A model generated the notes under the pieces. It was not told the DNA's origin. It saw only the letters and a program-made list of their open reading frames with translations, and made no database searches. This document shows positions 8,781-16,494 of a stretch of 38,143 bases of DNA, in pieces. Origin of the DNA: an uncultured Nitrospira sp. (GTDB lineage Bacteria > Nitrospirota > Nitrospiria > Nitrospirales > Nitrospiraceae); contig CABVRO010000019.1 in assembly GCA_902500715.1 (NCBI GenBank), forward strand, positions 1-38,143, read 5' to 3'. Both the position numbers and the translations under genes were made by a program. Within the stretch, counting starts at the first letter, position 1. The number at the start of each line of letters is the position of its first letter.

Positions 8781-9956
8781 ATGACGACCTCGCGCAGTTT
8801 TTTTTATCTCTGTACCCTCGGGGTGTTCTGCTTCATCAGTTACAACCTCGTCCGTATGCCGGTCTTGTCTCTGTTTGCCGAATCTCTGGGCGCGGGGCCG
8901 GAGCGGATCGGGTTGATCGTCTCCGTTTCGACGATCACCGGCGTGTTGTTGAAATTGCCCTCGGGCGCCCTGTCCGATATCTACGGACGGAAGATGCTGC
9001 TGCGTATCGGCGTGGTGGCGTTCGGACTGCCGCCGTTCATCTACCCCTTCATCTCGGATCTCAACGCGCTGACGGCGCTACGGTTGGTGCATGGCCTGGC
9101 CACCGCCATCTTCGCGCCGAGTGCCTTGGCCACCGTGGCCGATCTGTATAAGGAACGGCGCGGCGCGGCGCTGGGAACCTATACAGCCTGCACCCAATCC
9201 GGTTCCCTGCTCGGCCCGTTCCTGGGTGGCTGGCTGGCCTATACGGCAGGGTTTCCCACGGCCTTCGTGACGGCGGGGGTGTTCGGCTGTATCGCAATCC
9301 TGATCTTTTTCAGTCTCCATCTGGATGAACCGCCGCCGCGTGTGCGTGAGAAAGGCCTGGCGCCGGTCATGGCGGAGATGGGGAAGGGCTTTCTTGCCGT
9401 GGCGCGCAACCGGAAGGTGTTGATCACCAGTTCCACGGATGCCGCCAAGATGGTGGCCAACGGTGCGCTGATGGCATTCCTGCCGCTTTATGGCCTCTCG
9501 GTGGGACTCAACGCCGGTGAGGTGGGCCTGCTGTTCACGGTGCAGGCGTTCACGTCGTTTTTCTCGAAGCCTGTGATGGGACGAGTATCAGACCGGATTG
9601 GACGGCAACCGTTGATCGTGCTCGGTCTAGTCATTTGTGCCATTACCTTCATCACGATGCCCCAGGTCGGTTCATTTGCCCTGTTACTGGTTCTTTCGTC
9701 CGGATTCGGATTCGGAGAGGCGGTGGTGTCGTCGTCGTCCGCCGCGCTGGTCGCCGACAGTTCCGAATTCAAGCGGCTGGGGGCGGGGATGGGTATGCAG
9801 GGGACGGTGATGGACATCGGTCATGCCAGCGGCCCCCTGTTGGCCGGTCTGCTGATTGCCCATGTGAGTTATCAGGGGGCCTTTGCCGTGATTGCCGGTC
9901 TCCAGATCCTGGCGGCCATCGCCTTCTGGGCCACGATGAGAACTCTCTCGCGGTAG
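8781..9956 (+). CDS. Major facilitator superfamily transporter
   Basis: This is a 391-aa inner-membrane transporter with about 12 predicted membrane helices. The MFS signature of loop 2-3 is visible as GALSDIYGRKMLL (about residues 62-74), and its pseudo-repeat in the second half as GRVSDRIGRQPLI. The short central loop rich in charged residues (EPPPRVREKG) separates the two six-helix bundles. The pattern is that of a small-molecule or drug antiporter, but no residue defines the substrate. ATG start 10 nt after the preceding gene, with only a weak ribosome-binding site. The group ribD, hydrolase, unknown exported protein and MFS probably forms one transcript. Confidence 0.88.
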   Translation: MTTSRSFFYLCTLGVFCFISYNLVRMPVLSLFAESLGAGPERIGLIVSVSTITGVLLKLPSGALSDIYGRKMLLRIGVVAFGLPPFIYPFISDLNALTALRLVHGLATAIFAPSALATVADLYKERRGAALGTYTACTQSGSLLGPFLGGWLAYTAGFPTAFVTAGVFGCIAILIFFSLHLDEPPPRVREKGLAPVMAEMGKGFLAVARNRKVLITSSTDAAKMVANGALMAFLPLYGLSVGLNAGEVGLLFTVQAFTSFFSKPVMGRVSDRIGRQPLIVLGLVICAITFITMPQVGSFALLLVLSSGFGFGEAVVSSSSAALVADSSEFKRLGAGMGMQGTVMDIGHASGPLLAGLLIAHVSYQGAFAVIAGLQILAAIAFWATMRTLSR

Positions 9957-9965
9957 TGCTATAAT
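9937..9965 (+). promoter_or_regulatory. Extended -10 promoter upstream of the small membrane peptide and ribE
   Basis: A perfect extended -10 element, TGCTATAAT, lies at 9957-9965, at the stop of the MFS gene. With a 17-nt spacer the -35 position would be TGAGAA at 9937-9942, a poor match, which an extended -10 can compensate. The expected transcript starts near 9972 and would carry the 35-aa ORF and ribE. No FMN riboswitch-like structure fits in the short leader. Confidence 0.55.
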
Positions 9966-10019
9966 GCCGCCGCTTTTCGCCTGGGGACGGTCACATTTTG
10001 CAAAAGGAAGCGGAGAAGG

Positions 10020-10127
10020 ATGGACACGGATTTTATCGAAACGCTGCAGCGCGGCATTGCCGTCGTGGGCGGGATCGGACTACTGGGTTTTTGTCTCTAT
10101 CTCTTGAAGACTCGCAAGGGAGCGTAA
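10020..10127 (+). CDS. Small 35-aa single-span membrane protein
   Basis: This small ORF encodes 35 residues: an acidic start (MDTDFIETLQRG), a hydrophobic segment of about 18 residues rich in Gly, Leu and Val (about 13-30), and a basic end (KTRKGA). It therefore looks like a single-span membrane peptide with its C-terminus in the cytoplasm. A strong purine-rich ribosome-binding region (AAGGAAGCGGAGAAGG) directly precedes the ATG, which argues for real translation. It lies downstream of a candidate extended -10 promoter and ends 3 nt before ribE, so it may be a leader or partner of ribE. I know no family for it. Confidence 0.6.
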   Translation: MDTDFIETLQRGIAVVGGIGLLGFCLYLLKTRKGA

Positions 10128-10130
10128 GCC

Positions 10131-10787
10131 ATGTTCAGCGGCATCGTGGAAGAGATGGGCGCGGTCTCCGTACTGAATAAGGGGCTGGCCGGCACGCGTC
10201 TGACCATCATCGCCTCGACGATCATGAGCGATCTCACCATCGGCGCCAGCGTGAGCGTCAATGGGACCTGCCTGACGGCGGTCGCCAGAACCGACCACGA
10301 CTTCTCGGTCGATGTCTCCCCTGAAACCCTCGCGGTAACGACGCTCGGCGTTCTCACTTCCGGCTCGCCCGTGAATCTGGAACGCGCCATGAAGTTGAAC
10401 GAGCGCATCGGCGGGCACATGGTATCAGGGCATGTGGACGGGATCGGCGCCATCCGGAGCCGCCATCAGGACGGGAATGCGCTGATCCTGGAGATTGAGG
10501 CGCCGAAGGAGATTCTGCGTCTCTGTGTTCAGAAGGGATCGATCACGGTGGATGGCATCAGTCTCACCATCAACGACGTGACCGACCGTTCGTTCGTCGT
10601 CTCGATCATTCCTCACACCGCGAAAGTCACCACGCTTGGATTAAAACAGGTCGGCGACAAGGTGAACCTGGAATCAGACCTGATCGGCAAATACGTCGAG
10701 CGCCTGCTCCAGGAGCGCGGTATCCTCCCCCCCAAACCAACTCCGGTCATCGATACGGACTACCTGAAACGGAGGGGATTGCTGTAA
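10131..10787 (+). CDS. ribE: Riboflavin synthase, alpha-type trimer
   Basis: Riboflavin synthase catalyses the final step of the pathway, the dismutation of two molecules of 6,7-dimethyl-8-ribityllumazine into riboflavin and the pyrimidine donor. The 218-aa length and N-terminal MFSGIVEE are typical. Two lumazine-binding repeats are visible: the first about 1-95, containing SVNGTCLT, and the second about 96-195, containing GHVDGIG and SITVDGISLT. The ATG at 10131 follows the small ORF by 3 nt, with AGGGAG upstream. The gene is often called ribC in E. coli. The other pathway genes (ribBA, ribH) are not in the window. Confidence 0.95.
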   Translation: MFSGIVEEMGAVSVLNKGLAGTRLTIIASTIMSDLTIGASVSVNGTCLTAVARTDHDFSVDVSPETLAVTTLGVLTSGSPVNLERAMKLNERIGGHMVSGHVDGIGAIRSRHQDGNALILEIEAPKEILRLCVQKGSITVDGISLTINDVTDRSFVVSIIPHTAKVTTLGLKQVGDKVNLESDLIGKYVERLLQERGILPPKPTPVIDTDYLKRRGLL

Positions 10788-11044
10788 CGGTCTGAGCACC
10801 GGTGCTGGACGTCTTCCGAACATCGAACGAGGAAGTCCCCTCACCGGCGATCACAATGTCCCTCTCGTCTTGGTCGTCATGGGAGGAGGGACGGATGCTG
10901 AACGAGGAGGGCTATCTCGTGTTTGACCTTGGAGGGTCTCATGGTGCACCTCCCAAAGTATGTTCGACCGTCCCCTCGCAGAACTGCGAGGGGAGAGTAG
11001 TGGCTCTGTAAGCCGCCAACCGGTTGATTCGTCAGTGGAATTTA
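10788..11044. other. Non-coding gap with several inverted repeats
   Basis: No convincing gene is present. The gap holds a perfect 12-nt palindrome AGCACCGGTGCT (10795-10806) just after ribE, a GTCCCTC/GAGGGAC inverted repeat (10858-10864 and 10886-10892), and a strong 9-bp hairpin with a GAAC loop (10972-10993). None is followed by a T-run, so none is a classical intrinsic terminator. One or more may still end the ribE transcript or the oncoming tRNA transcript. A short open frame across 10802-11011 has no ribosome-binding site and unremarkable composition. Confidence 0.5.
10972..10993. repeat. Strong hairpin, CCCCTCGCA/TGCGAGGGG stem
   Basis: A perfect 9-bp GC-rich stem with a GAAC tetraloop lies between the convergent ribE and tRNA-Thr units. 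It is symmetric, so it would form in transcripts from either strand. There is no flanking U-tract, so a bidirectional terminator role is possible but not shown. Confidence 0.55.
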
Positions 11045-11120
11045 TGGAGCTGGCGAGAGGAATCGAACCCCCAACCGGCGGTTTACAAAACCGCTGCTCT
11101 GCCAATTGAGCTACGCCAGC
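11045..11120 (-). tRNA. tRNA-Thr, anticodon TGT, CCA encoded
   Basis: Read on the minus strand from 11120 to 11045, the sequence folds into a complete cloverleaf. The 7-bp acceptor stem GCTGGCG/CGCCAGC is fully paired. The D-arm is GCTC/GAGC-like with GG in the loop. The 5-bp anticodon stem GCGGT/ACCGC carries the loop TTTGTAA, giving anticodon TGT (reads ACA, Thr). A 5-nt variable loop and a T-arm with the TTCGATT loop follow. The discriminator base is T and the CCA end is encoded (11045-11047). It is the only minus-strand gene found in the window. Confidence 0.97.
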
Positions 11121-11175
11121 CCGAGAGATCAGCTACCTGATTTACGATCAAGTGAATCTGAACGGAAGATTGCGA

Positions 11176-11204
11176 ACCCTACAATTCTTCTTCTCACCTG
11201 TCAA
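11176..11204 (-). promoter_or_regulatory. Candidate sigma-70-type promoter for tRNA-Thr
   Basis: On the minus strand a perfect -35 box TTGACA (plus positions 11199-11204) is followed after exactly 17 nt by TAGGGT (11176-11181), which matches the -10 consensus at three positions including the key T-A start and final T. The transcript would begin near 11168, about 48 nt before the mature tRNA 5' end. Confidence 0.5.
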
Positions 11205-11437
11205 GATCTAGGCCGGGTGCGATCAAAGAGAGACGCTTTCTTTGTGCAGGGTCTGATGGCTCACCTATGCAGGCTATCCTTACTTTCACTTGAATAAAGT
11301 TTCAATTCCCAATAAGCTGATTCTGTGGTCAACCCTTCGGCGAGAGAGCAGTTTCTCGTAGCACGTTCCGGTCATCCTTATTTAGCCAAATTTAATCAAA
11401 CCTGATTCTTCGGTCCCCTCAGAGAGGAGTGCCTTTG
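11205..11437. other. AT-richer upstream region of the NtrC-type regulator
   Basis: This non-coding stretch is visibly more AT-rich than its surroundings from about 11285 to 11415. It contains a small inverted repeat TTGAA/TTCAA (11290-11305). A weak sigma-70-like pair, TTGAAT (11290-11295) and TAAGCT (11313-11318), has 17-nt spacing. No good -24/-12 element is seen. The ribosome-binding site AGAGGAG (about 11422-11428) leads to the ATG at 11438. Confidence 0.35.
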
Positions 11438-12853
11438 ATGAGCCAATCACATATTCTCGTGATTGATGATGATCCTGCCGTTCGTCAAATCTTGGCGGAG
11501 ACGCTCACCGGTGAAGGCCACCAGGTGACGGTTATGTCCAGCGGGCTGGAGGGAGTGGAGGCGGTCAAGGATCAGCCGGTACACGTGGTACTCACGGATC
11601 TCCAGATGCCGGGAATCGATGGATTGGAAACCATTGATCGAATTTCCAAAATCGACTCCAAGATTATTGCGATTGTCATGACGGGTTATGGGACGGTCGA
11701 CTACGCGGTACGGGCGATGAAAGCCGGCGCGTTTGATTTTATTACCAAGCCCTTTGAGCCCGATACCGTGGCGGTAGTGGTCCGAAAAGCATTGGACGTC
11801 TACAAGTTGAAGCAGGAAAACCATCTGCTTCGAAAAGCCGTGCGAGATCAATATCGCCTGGAGCATCTGGTGGGGACGAGCGCCCCGATGCGCATGGTAC
11901 TCGATTTTGTCGAAAAGGTGGCTGACAGCGACAGTACCGTGTTGATTGAGGGCGAGAGCGGGACCGGCAAGGAATTGATCGCACGTATGTTGCACTTTAA
12001 CAGCATGCGGAGGGAACGTCCGCTGGTCCCGGTCAACTGCGGGGCCATTCCGGAAACTTTGTTGGAGTCGGAACTGTTCGGCCATGAAAAGGGGGCGTTT
12101 ACCGGAGCGGCCCATACGCGCCTCGGACGATTTGAATTGGCTCATGGCGGAACTATCTTTTTAGACGAAGTCGGGGAGATGAGTTTGCCGTTGCAGGTCA
12201 AACTGCTGCGGGTGTTACAAGAGCGATGTTTCGAGCGGGTGGGCGGGACAAGGACGATCAATGTCGACGTCCGTATCATCGCGGCGACGAATCAGGATTT
12301 GGCGCAAGCTGTTCAAGAGCGCCGGTTCCGACAAGACTTGTATTACCGGCTGCACGTGATTCCCATTCACATTCCGCCATTGCGGGAGCGCCGAAGCGAT
12401 ATTCCGCTTTTGGTAAACCATTTCATCGCCCAGTTTAATCAATTGCGGCGAACGGAGATTCTCGGCATGGAATCTGACGCATTAGCACGCATGACGGAAG
12501 AAGAATGGCCGGGAAATATCCGGGAACTTGAAAACATGATCGAACGTCTCTGTGTGTTGAAGAAACGGGGCATGATCGCCATGAGCGACTTGCCTGAGCG
12601 GCCGGTCAAAATGAATGCCGGTAAAGGCGTCGAGTCGGCTGAGCAGTTCATTCGCTTCTCGGAAGACGGGATCAATTTGACCAAAGAACTCGAACACTAT
12701 GAAAATAGGCTTATCGGTGAAGCGTTGCGAAAAGCCAATGGAATTACCAGCCGGGCCGCGCAGTTGCTTCAAGTCAATCGCACCACACTGGTGGAAAAAC
12801 TCAAACGGAAAGGATTTGATCCCAAGACCCACGGGTATTCGATTCAGAACTAA
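11438..12853 (+). CDS. NtrC-family sigma-54 response regulator without adjacent kinase
   Basis: This 471-aa activator has three domains. The receiver (about 4-120) has acidic residues DDD at 10-12, phospho-acceptor Asp54 (LTDLQMPG), the switch Thr in VMTGYG, and Lys in ITKPFE. The AAA+ sigma-54 interaction domain (about 140-375) has Walker A GESGTGKE (172-179) and the sigma-54 contact loop GAFTGA (219-224). A Fis-type helix-turn-helix lies near the end (ASRAAQLLQVNRTTLVEKLK-like). The start is ATG 11438 with AGAGGAG 9 nt upstream; a GTG at 11429 lacks a proper site. It stands alone, with the flagellar regulatory operon about 130 nt downstream, so it may be a master activator of flagellar genes. 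Confidence 0.93.
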   Translation: MSQSHILVIDDDPAVRQILAETLTGEGHQVTVMSSGLEGVEAVKDQPVHVVLTDLQMPGIDGLETIDRISKIDSKIIAIVMTGYGTVDYAVRAMKAGAFDFITKPFEPDTVAVVVRKALDVYKLKQENHLLRKAVRDQYRLEHLVGTSAPMRMVLDFVEKVADSDSTVLIEGESGTGKELIARMLHFNSMRRERPLVPVNCGAIPETLLESELFGHEKGAFTGAAHTRLGRFELAHGGTIFLDEVGEMSLPLQVKLLRVLQERCFERVGGTRTINVDVRIIAATNQDLAQAVQERRFRQDLYYRLHVIPIHIPPLRERRSDIPLLVNHFIAQFNQLRRTEILGMESDALARMTEEEWPGNIRELENMIERLCVLKKRGMIAMSDLPERPVKMNAGKGVESAEQFIRFSEDGINLTKELEHYENRLIGEALRKANGITSRAAQLLQVNRTTLVEKLKRKGFDPKTHGYSIQN

Positions 12854-12985
12854 CGTTCCACTCACGTACTCCTCCTCCCGCATGTCATTTTTTTGACCGC
12901 GCCCGTAAAGTGGCTGTCTGGATTTCTGACAGCACCTGGCGTCCGGTTTTCTCTGCCGGCCGAAATCCTCAAGTGATGCCGTTAT

Positions 12986-15208
12986 TTGGATGATTCCCGA
13001 AAGGGCACAGGACTTGCTGATTTGCCCCCTGTGCAAAACCGATCTTCGCCACAACAACCCCTTAGCTTCCGTATAGGTCTGGGATTTTTTCTGGGAAGTC
13101 TGTTCCTCGCCGGGGGCTCTTCTGCCATGGCTGCCGGTGGACTCTCGACGATGCGACAGGAATTACCTGCCATGATGCCTGAGCCGTCGGAATTGGTGCG
13201 AGGCTCACTGCCGGATCCCGGTCCTCGTTTCGAACGGCTGGTTGAGAATGCTGCATGGGGTCAGTTTGAAAAAGGAGTGACTCTCTACAAACAGGGGCAG
13301 TATCTCGAGGCGCGGCTTCACTTCGCCAACATGCTTCGAGAGCATCACGAAACACCCCTTCGATCCTCCATACAGGCGTTCCTGGCAGAGAGCTCATTGA
13401 AGGGCAGCCCGCAGGAACTTCGGCCGTTGGAAATAATCGATCAGTATAAGACCTTGATGCGGGAGGATCCCCAGTCGACGAATGCAAAGCGAGCCGCCTG
13501 GAGAATCGGCGATGTGTATCGTGTCGAAGGCTGGTACCAGGAGGCGCAGATCGCCTACCAGCATGCGCTCACTCTCTCCGAGCGAGATTCCTACGATGCC
13601 AATCGGGCCATGCTCGGTCTGGGTTATGTCTTTCGCGGCATCAAGAATTGGAAAGACAGCGTTCAGACGTTTGATCACGTCCTGAAACGAACCACGGACC
13701 CCACGTTGCTGGTGTCCGCGTCCCTGGGCCAGGCCCACAGCCTCTATCGAACAGGGCGGATCAAAGACGCTGATACGTTGTATGAAAGCATCAGTGGCCG
13801 CTGGCCGGCCGCTCTTCGGGCGGATCCGTATGCCTTACTGCGTTATGCGGATACGGCGGGAGAAGCTCAGCGCGGTCCGGTCATGCGGGAGCAACTTCTC
13901 CATTTCTACAATCTGTATCCCGCCAGGCCGGAGAATCCATTCGTATTGATGCACTTGGCCGACAGTTATAAAGAGGCGGGGCGATGGGAGGATGCGAGTA
14001 TTTTCTATGCGGCATTGCTGAGCCAGTATCCAGATGCCCAGGTGATGCCCACGGCCAAGCTCCGGTACGCGGACGTGCAGGAGCATCTTGCTCCCGAAGG
14101 CGAGGAGGTCAATCTTCGACACACGATCGCCGCCCATCTCGCAAACGTTCCTCTCAAACCCGGTGAAATGCTCAGTCCGCGCCAGTTGTTCGAAAACAGC
14201 GCCAAACAATATGAAGACTTACCGGTTGGAAGCGAGGCGTTATTTCATCTCGGGGAAACCTTGGAACGGGGAGGCAATCGGGAAGACGCGCTGAAAGCCT
14301 ACGAGCAGGTTGTCCAGCGGGCGGGGAAATTTGAGAACGATCCCTGGCCGGAGAAAGGCGGGGCGAAACTGGTGAGATTTATGCGCCCCCGGCTGGAAGC
14401 TGCGCTGAAAGCAGACGACGATTTTGAGCTCGTCAACCTGTTTCACCGTAACGGCCCGTTTGCCGATCGGCTGTATGCCGGTACGGAACTGCTGCTCAAG
14501 GTGGCCGAGGCGCATCGTCGGCTGGGATTTCCAATCGAATCGGCGCGGCTCTTTCAGTCGTTGATTCGAGACTCGAAAGCCGAGGTCTTTCACGAAGTCG
14601 CTTTAATGGGGCTCGGCGAGAGTTACCTGGAACAAAAAGACATGCGAGCGGCCCGAGCCGTTTTCGAGCGGTATCGGTTGCAATTTCCCGTCGGTCGCTT
14701 TGCTGGGCAGGCTCTGATTGGAATCCTGACGTCTTTCGAGGGCGAAGGAAACACGTCCGGATTAGTGAAGCTTGGAAAGCAGTGGTTGATACACAATCCG
14801 CGCCATCCCGACCGCGCATCTGTTCAGCTGAAGTTAGCCGATGCGTTGAGGCAAGCAAAACGGGATGCCGAAGCCGCTCCGCTCTATGAGAGCGTGCTCA
14901 AGGCGGGATTGGACCTGTCCGCAGTGGACCGGCTGCGATACGCCGATGTTGCGGCCAGACTGAATCGTCGGGAGCCGGCGCTGGTCTTGTATAAGCAGGC
15001 CTTGCTGGCGGGGTTGGAACCTGAAGAAGAAGCCTGGGCGCAATTTCAGATCGTGCAGTTGGCGCGAGGAGCGAAGCGTGAAGAGTTCGCAAGGAACGGG
15101 CTTCGCGCACTGAATGAAAACAGCGATAGCCTCGTTCGGCGAATGGCCGCCGTGTTGCAGACCGAGTTGCCTGAGCCCACTCCCGCCGCAGGAGGCAAAA
15201 AACGATGA
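12986..15208 (+). CDS. Exported TPR-repeat protein of the flagellar regulatory operon
   Basis: This 740-aa protein has an N-terminal hydrophobic segment at about residues 27-50 ending in an AMA-type cleavage site, so it is probably periplasmic or outer-membrane associated. Most of the rest is tetratricopeptide-like helical repeats, for example GVTLYKQGQYLEARLHFANM, AAWRIGDVYRVEGWYQEAQI, LADSYKEAGRWEDASIFY and LGETLERGGNREDALKAYEQ. Such superhelices bind proteins or peptides. The start is uncertain: TTG 12986 is the first start codon after an upstream in-frame stop and has no clear ribosome-binding site; TTG 13022 or GTG 13031 are alternatives. The stop overlaps the histidine kinase start (ATGA), linking this protein to the two-component system. 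I do not recognise a named family. Confidence 0.8.
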   Translation: MDDSRKGTGLADLPPVQNRSSPQQPLSFRIGLGFFLGSLFLAGGSSAMAAGGLSTMRQELPAMMPEPSELVRGSLPDPGPRFERLVENAAWGQFEKGVTLYKQGQYLEARLHFANMLREHHETPLRSSIQAFLAESSLKGSPQELRPLEIIDQYKTLMREDPQSTNAKRAAWRIGDVYRVEGWYQEAQIAYQHALTLSERDSYDANRAMLGLGYVFRGIKNWKDSVQTFDHVLKRTTDPTLLVSASLGQAHSLYRTGRIKDADTLYESISGRWPAALRADPYALLRYADTAGEAQRGPVMREQLLHFYNLYPARPENPFVLMHLADSYKEAGRWEDASIFYAALLSQYPDAQVMPTAKLRYADVQEHLAPEGEEVNLRHTIAAHLANVPLKPGEMLSPRQLFENSAKQYEDLPVGSEALFHLGETLERGGNREDALKAYEQVVQRAGKFENDPWPEKGGAKLVRFMRPRLEAALKADDDFELVNLFHRNGPFADRLYAGTELLLKVAEAHRRLGFPIESARLFQSLIRDSKAEVFHEVALMGLGESYLEQKDMRAARAVFERYRLQFPVGRFAGQALIGILTSFEGEGNTSGLVKLGKQWLIHNPRHPDRASVQLKLADALRQAKRDAEAAPLYESVLKAGLDLSAVDRLRYADVAARLNRREPALVLYKQALLAGLEPEEEAWAQFQIVQLARGAKREEFARNGLRALNENSDSLVRRMAAVLQTELPEPTPAAGGKKR

Positions 15209-16494
15209 CAGCCCACGACACGGCACCCTCGAACAGTGATCTGCTGGCACGTGCGTTCCAGGACTTCGACCAGGCTGCCACTGTCCTTCAGCAGTCGTAT
15301 GACGCGTTGACCGCACGGCTCCAGCAAATGGATCTGGAACTCGCGCAAACCAATGCCAGTTTGCGTCAACATCTGCGTGAAACAGAAGAGATGCGGGCTC
15401 ATGTGACCGCGGTCCTGGAGTCGCTGGATACGGGTGTGATCGTAGCGGACTCGCAGGATTCGGTCGTGCGGTGCAATCACGCCACGGAACGTCTGCTGGG
15501 AGTGTCGCAAGCCAGCCTCAGGGGACGTCGGGCGACGGAGGTCCTGGAGGAAATCAGGAAAGATCACGGCGAGTATCCGCTGGTCCTTCCGACGGGCGTC
15601 ACCATTGCCCTCTCGCAGAGCGACTTGGCCGATGAAACCGGGAGTTTGATCGGCAAACTGGTCTTGATCCATGACGTGACCCACATTCGACAGCTTGAAG
15701 ACCGTTTGCAGCGGCGCAACCGCCTGGAGGCCATGGGGCAGATGGTCGGGAACATCGCGCATGAGATCCGGAATCCACTGGGGAGCGTCGAATTATTCGC
15801 GTCGATGCTGCGCAAGGATCTTCGCGACCAGCCGCATCTGCAGACGTACGCGGAGCACATCTCCGTGGCGGTGCAGGCCATGGACCGGTTGTTATCGAAC
15901 CTCCTCGTCTATACCAAACCGGATTGTTCGAGGTTGGCCTGGCTGGATACGGAGTCGCTGATTCGGGAAGTACTCACGCTGGCGAGCCATGCCATGTCAC
16001 CGGCGTCGATCGTGGTCCGTTGCGAGGTCGATCCCCGCGTGCCGAAGATATGGTGTGACGGCGGGAAAATGAAACAGGTACTGCTGAATCTTGTGCTGAA
16101 CGCCGTCCAGGCCATGCCCGAAGGAGGCTGCCTGACATTGTCCGCTTGCATGGATCCGGAACACCTTTCAGAAACACCCGCCATTCAACTGACGGTTCGT
16201 GACACCGGCACGGGGATTCCACTCGAGTTGCAGTCGCGGGTATTCGATCCGTTTTTTACCACGAAAGACCATGGGACAGGATTGGGGCTCGCCATCGTCC
16301 ATGCGCTGGTCGAGGCACATCACGGCCGCATCGATGTGGAGAGCAGGCCGGGGCATGGGACCTCATTTGTCATGACCTTGCCCCAGGGCTCCATGCAGCA
16401 AACAGCGATATCGGCGCGAAATGCCGCATTGGTCGGACGGTCCGTGCAGATCCGTCAGATCGCGGATGTCACTGAAGAGGAGACCTACGAATGA
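15205..16494 (+). CDS. fleS: Soluble PAS-domain histidine kinase, FleS/FlrB/FlgS-like
   Basis: This 429-aa sensor kinase has no membrane segment, so it should sense a cytoplasmic cue. It starts with a coiled-coil-like helix (about 15-68), followed by a PAS domain (about 68-170), the dimerisation/phospho-acceptor domain with AHEIRNPLGS (His186), and an ATPase domain with the N box NLVLNAVQAM, G1 box DTGTGIP and G2 box GTGLGLAIVHAL. About 35 residues follow the catalytic domain. The gene overlaps both neighbours as ATGA, between the TPR protein and the sigma-54 activator. Position and architecture match the FleS-FleR pair controlling flagellar middle genes in other bacteria; the cognate partner is inferred to be the next gene. 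Confidence 0.88.
   Translation: MTAHDTAPSNSDLLARAFQDFDQAATVLQQSYDALTARLQQMDLELAQTNASLRQHLRETEEMRAHVTAVLESLDTGVIVADSQDSVVRCNHATERLLGVSQASLRGRRATEVLEEIRKDHGEYPLVLPTGVTIALSQSDLADETGSLIGKLVLIHDVTHIRQLEDRLQRRNRLEAMGQMVGNIAHEIRNPLGSVELFASMLRKDLRDQPHLQTYAEHISVAVQAMDRLLSNLLVYTKPDCSRLAWLDTESLIREVLTLASHAMSPASIVVRCEVDPRVPKIWCDGGKMKQVLLNLVLNAVQAMPEGGCLTLSACMDPEHLSETPAIQLTVRDTGTGIPLELQSRVFDPFFTTKDHGTGLGLAIVHALVEAHHGRIDVESRPGHGTSFVMTLPQGSMQQTAISARNAALVGRSVQIRQIADVTEEETYE

Noticed and set aside
9966..10019. FMN riboswitch ahead of ribE
   Set aside because: The leader is too short and shows none of the conserved riboswitch elements; the same holds upstream of ribD, which overlaps ppdK.
10802..11011. Possible 69-aa gene in the gap after ribE
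   Set aside because: It has no ribosome-binding site, crosses a strong hairpin and the tRNA-like fragment, and its composition is not protein-like.
12937..12952. Possible sigma-54 promoter before the TPR gene (TGGCGTCCGGTTTTCT)
   Set aside because: The -12 half lacks the G of the near-invariant GC, and the -24 half is only partly matched.
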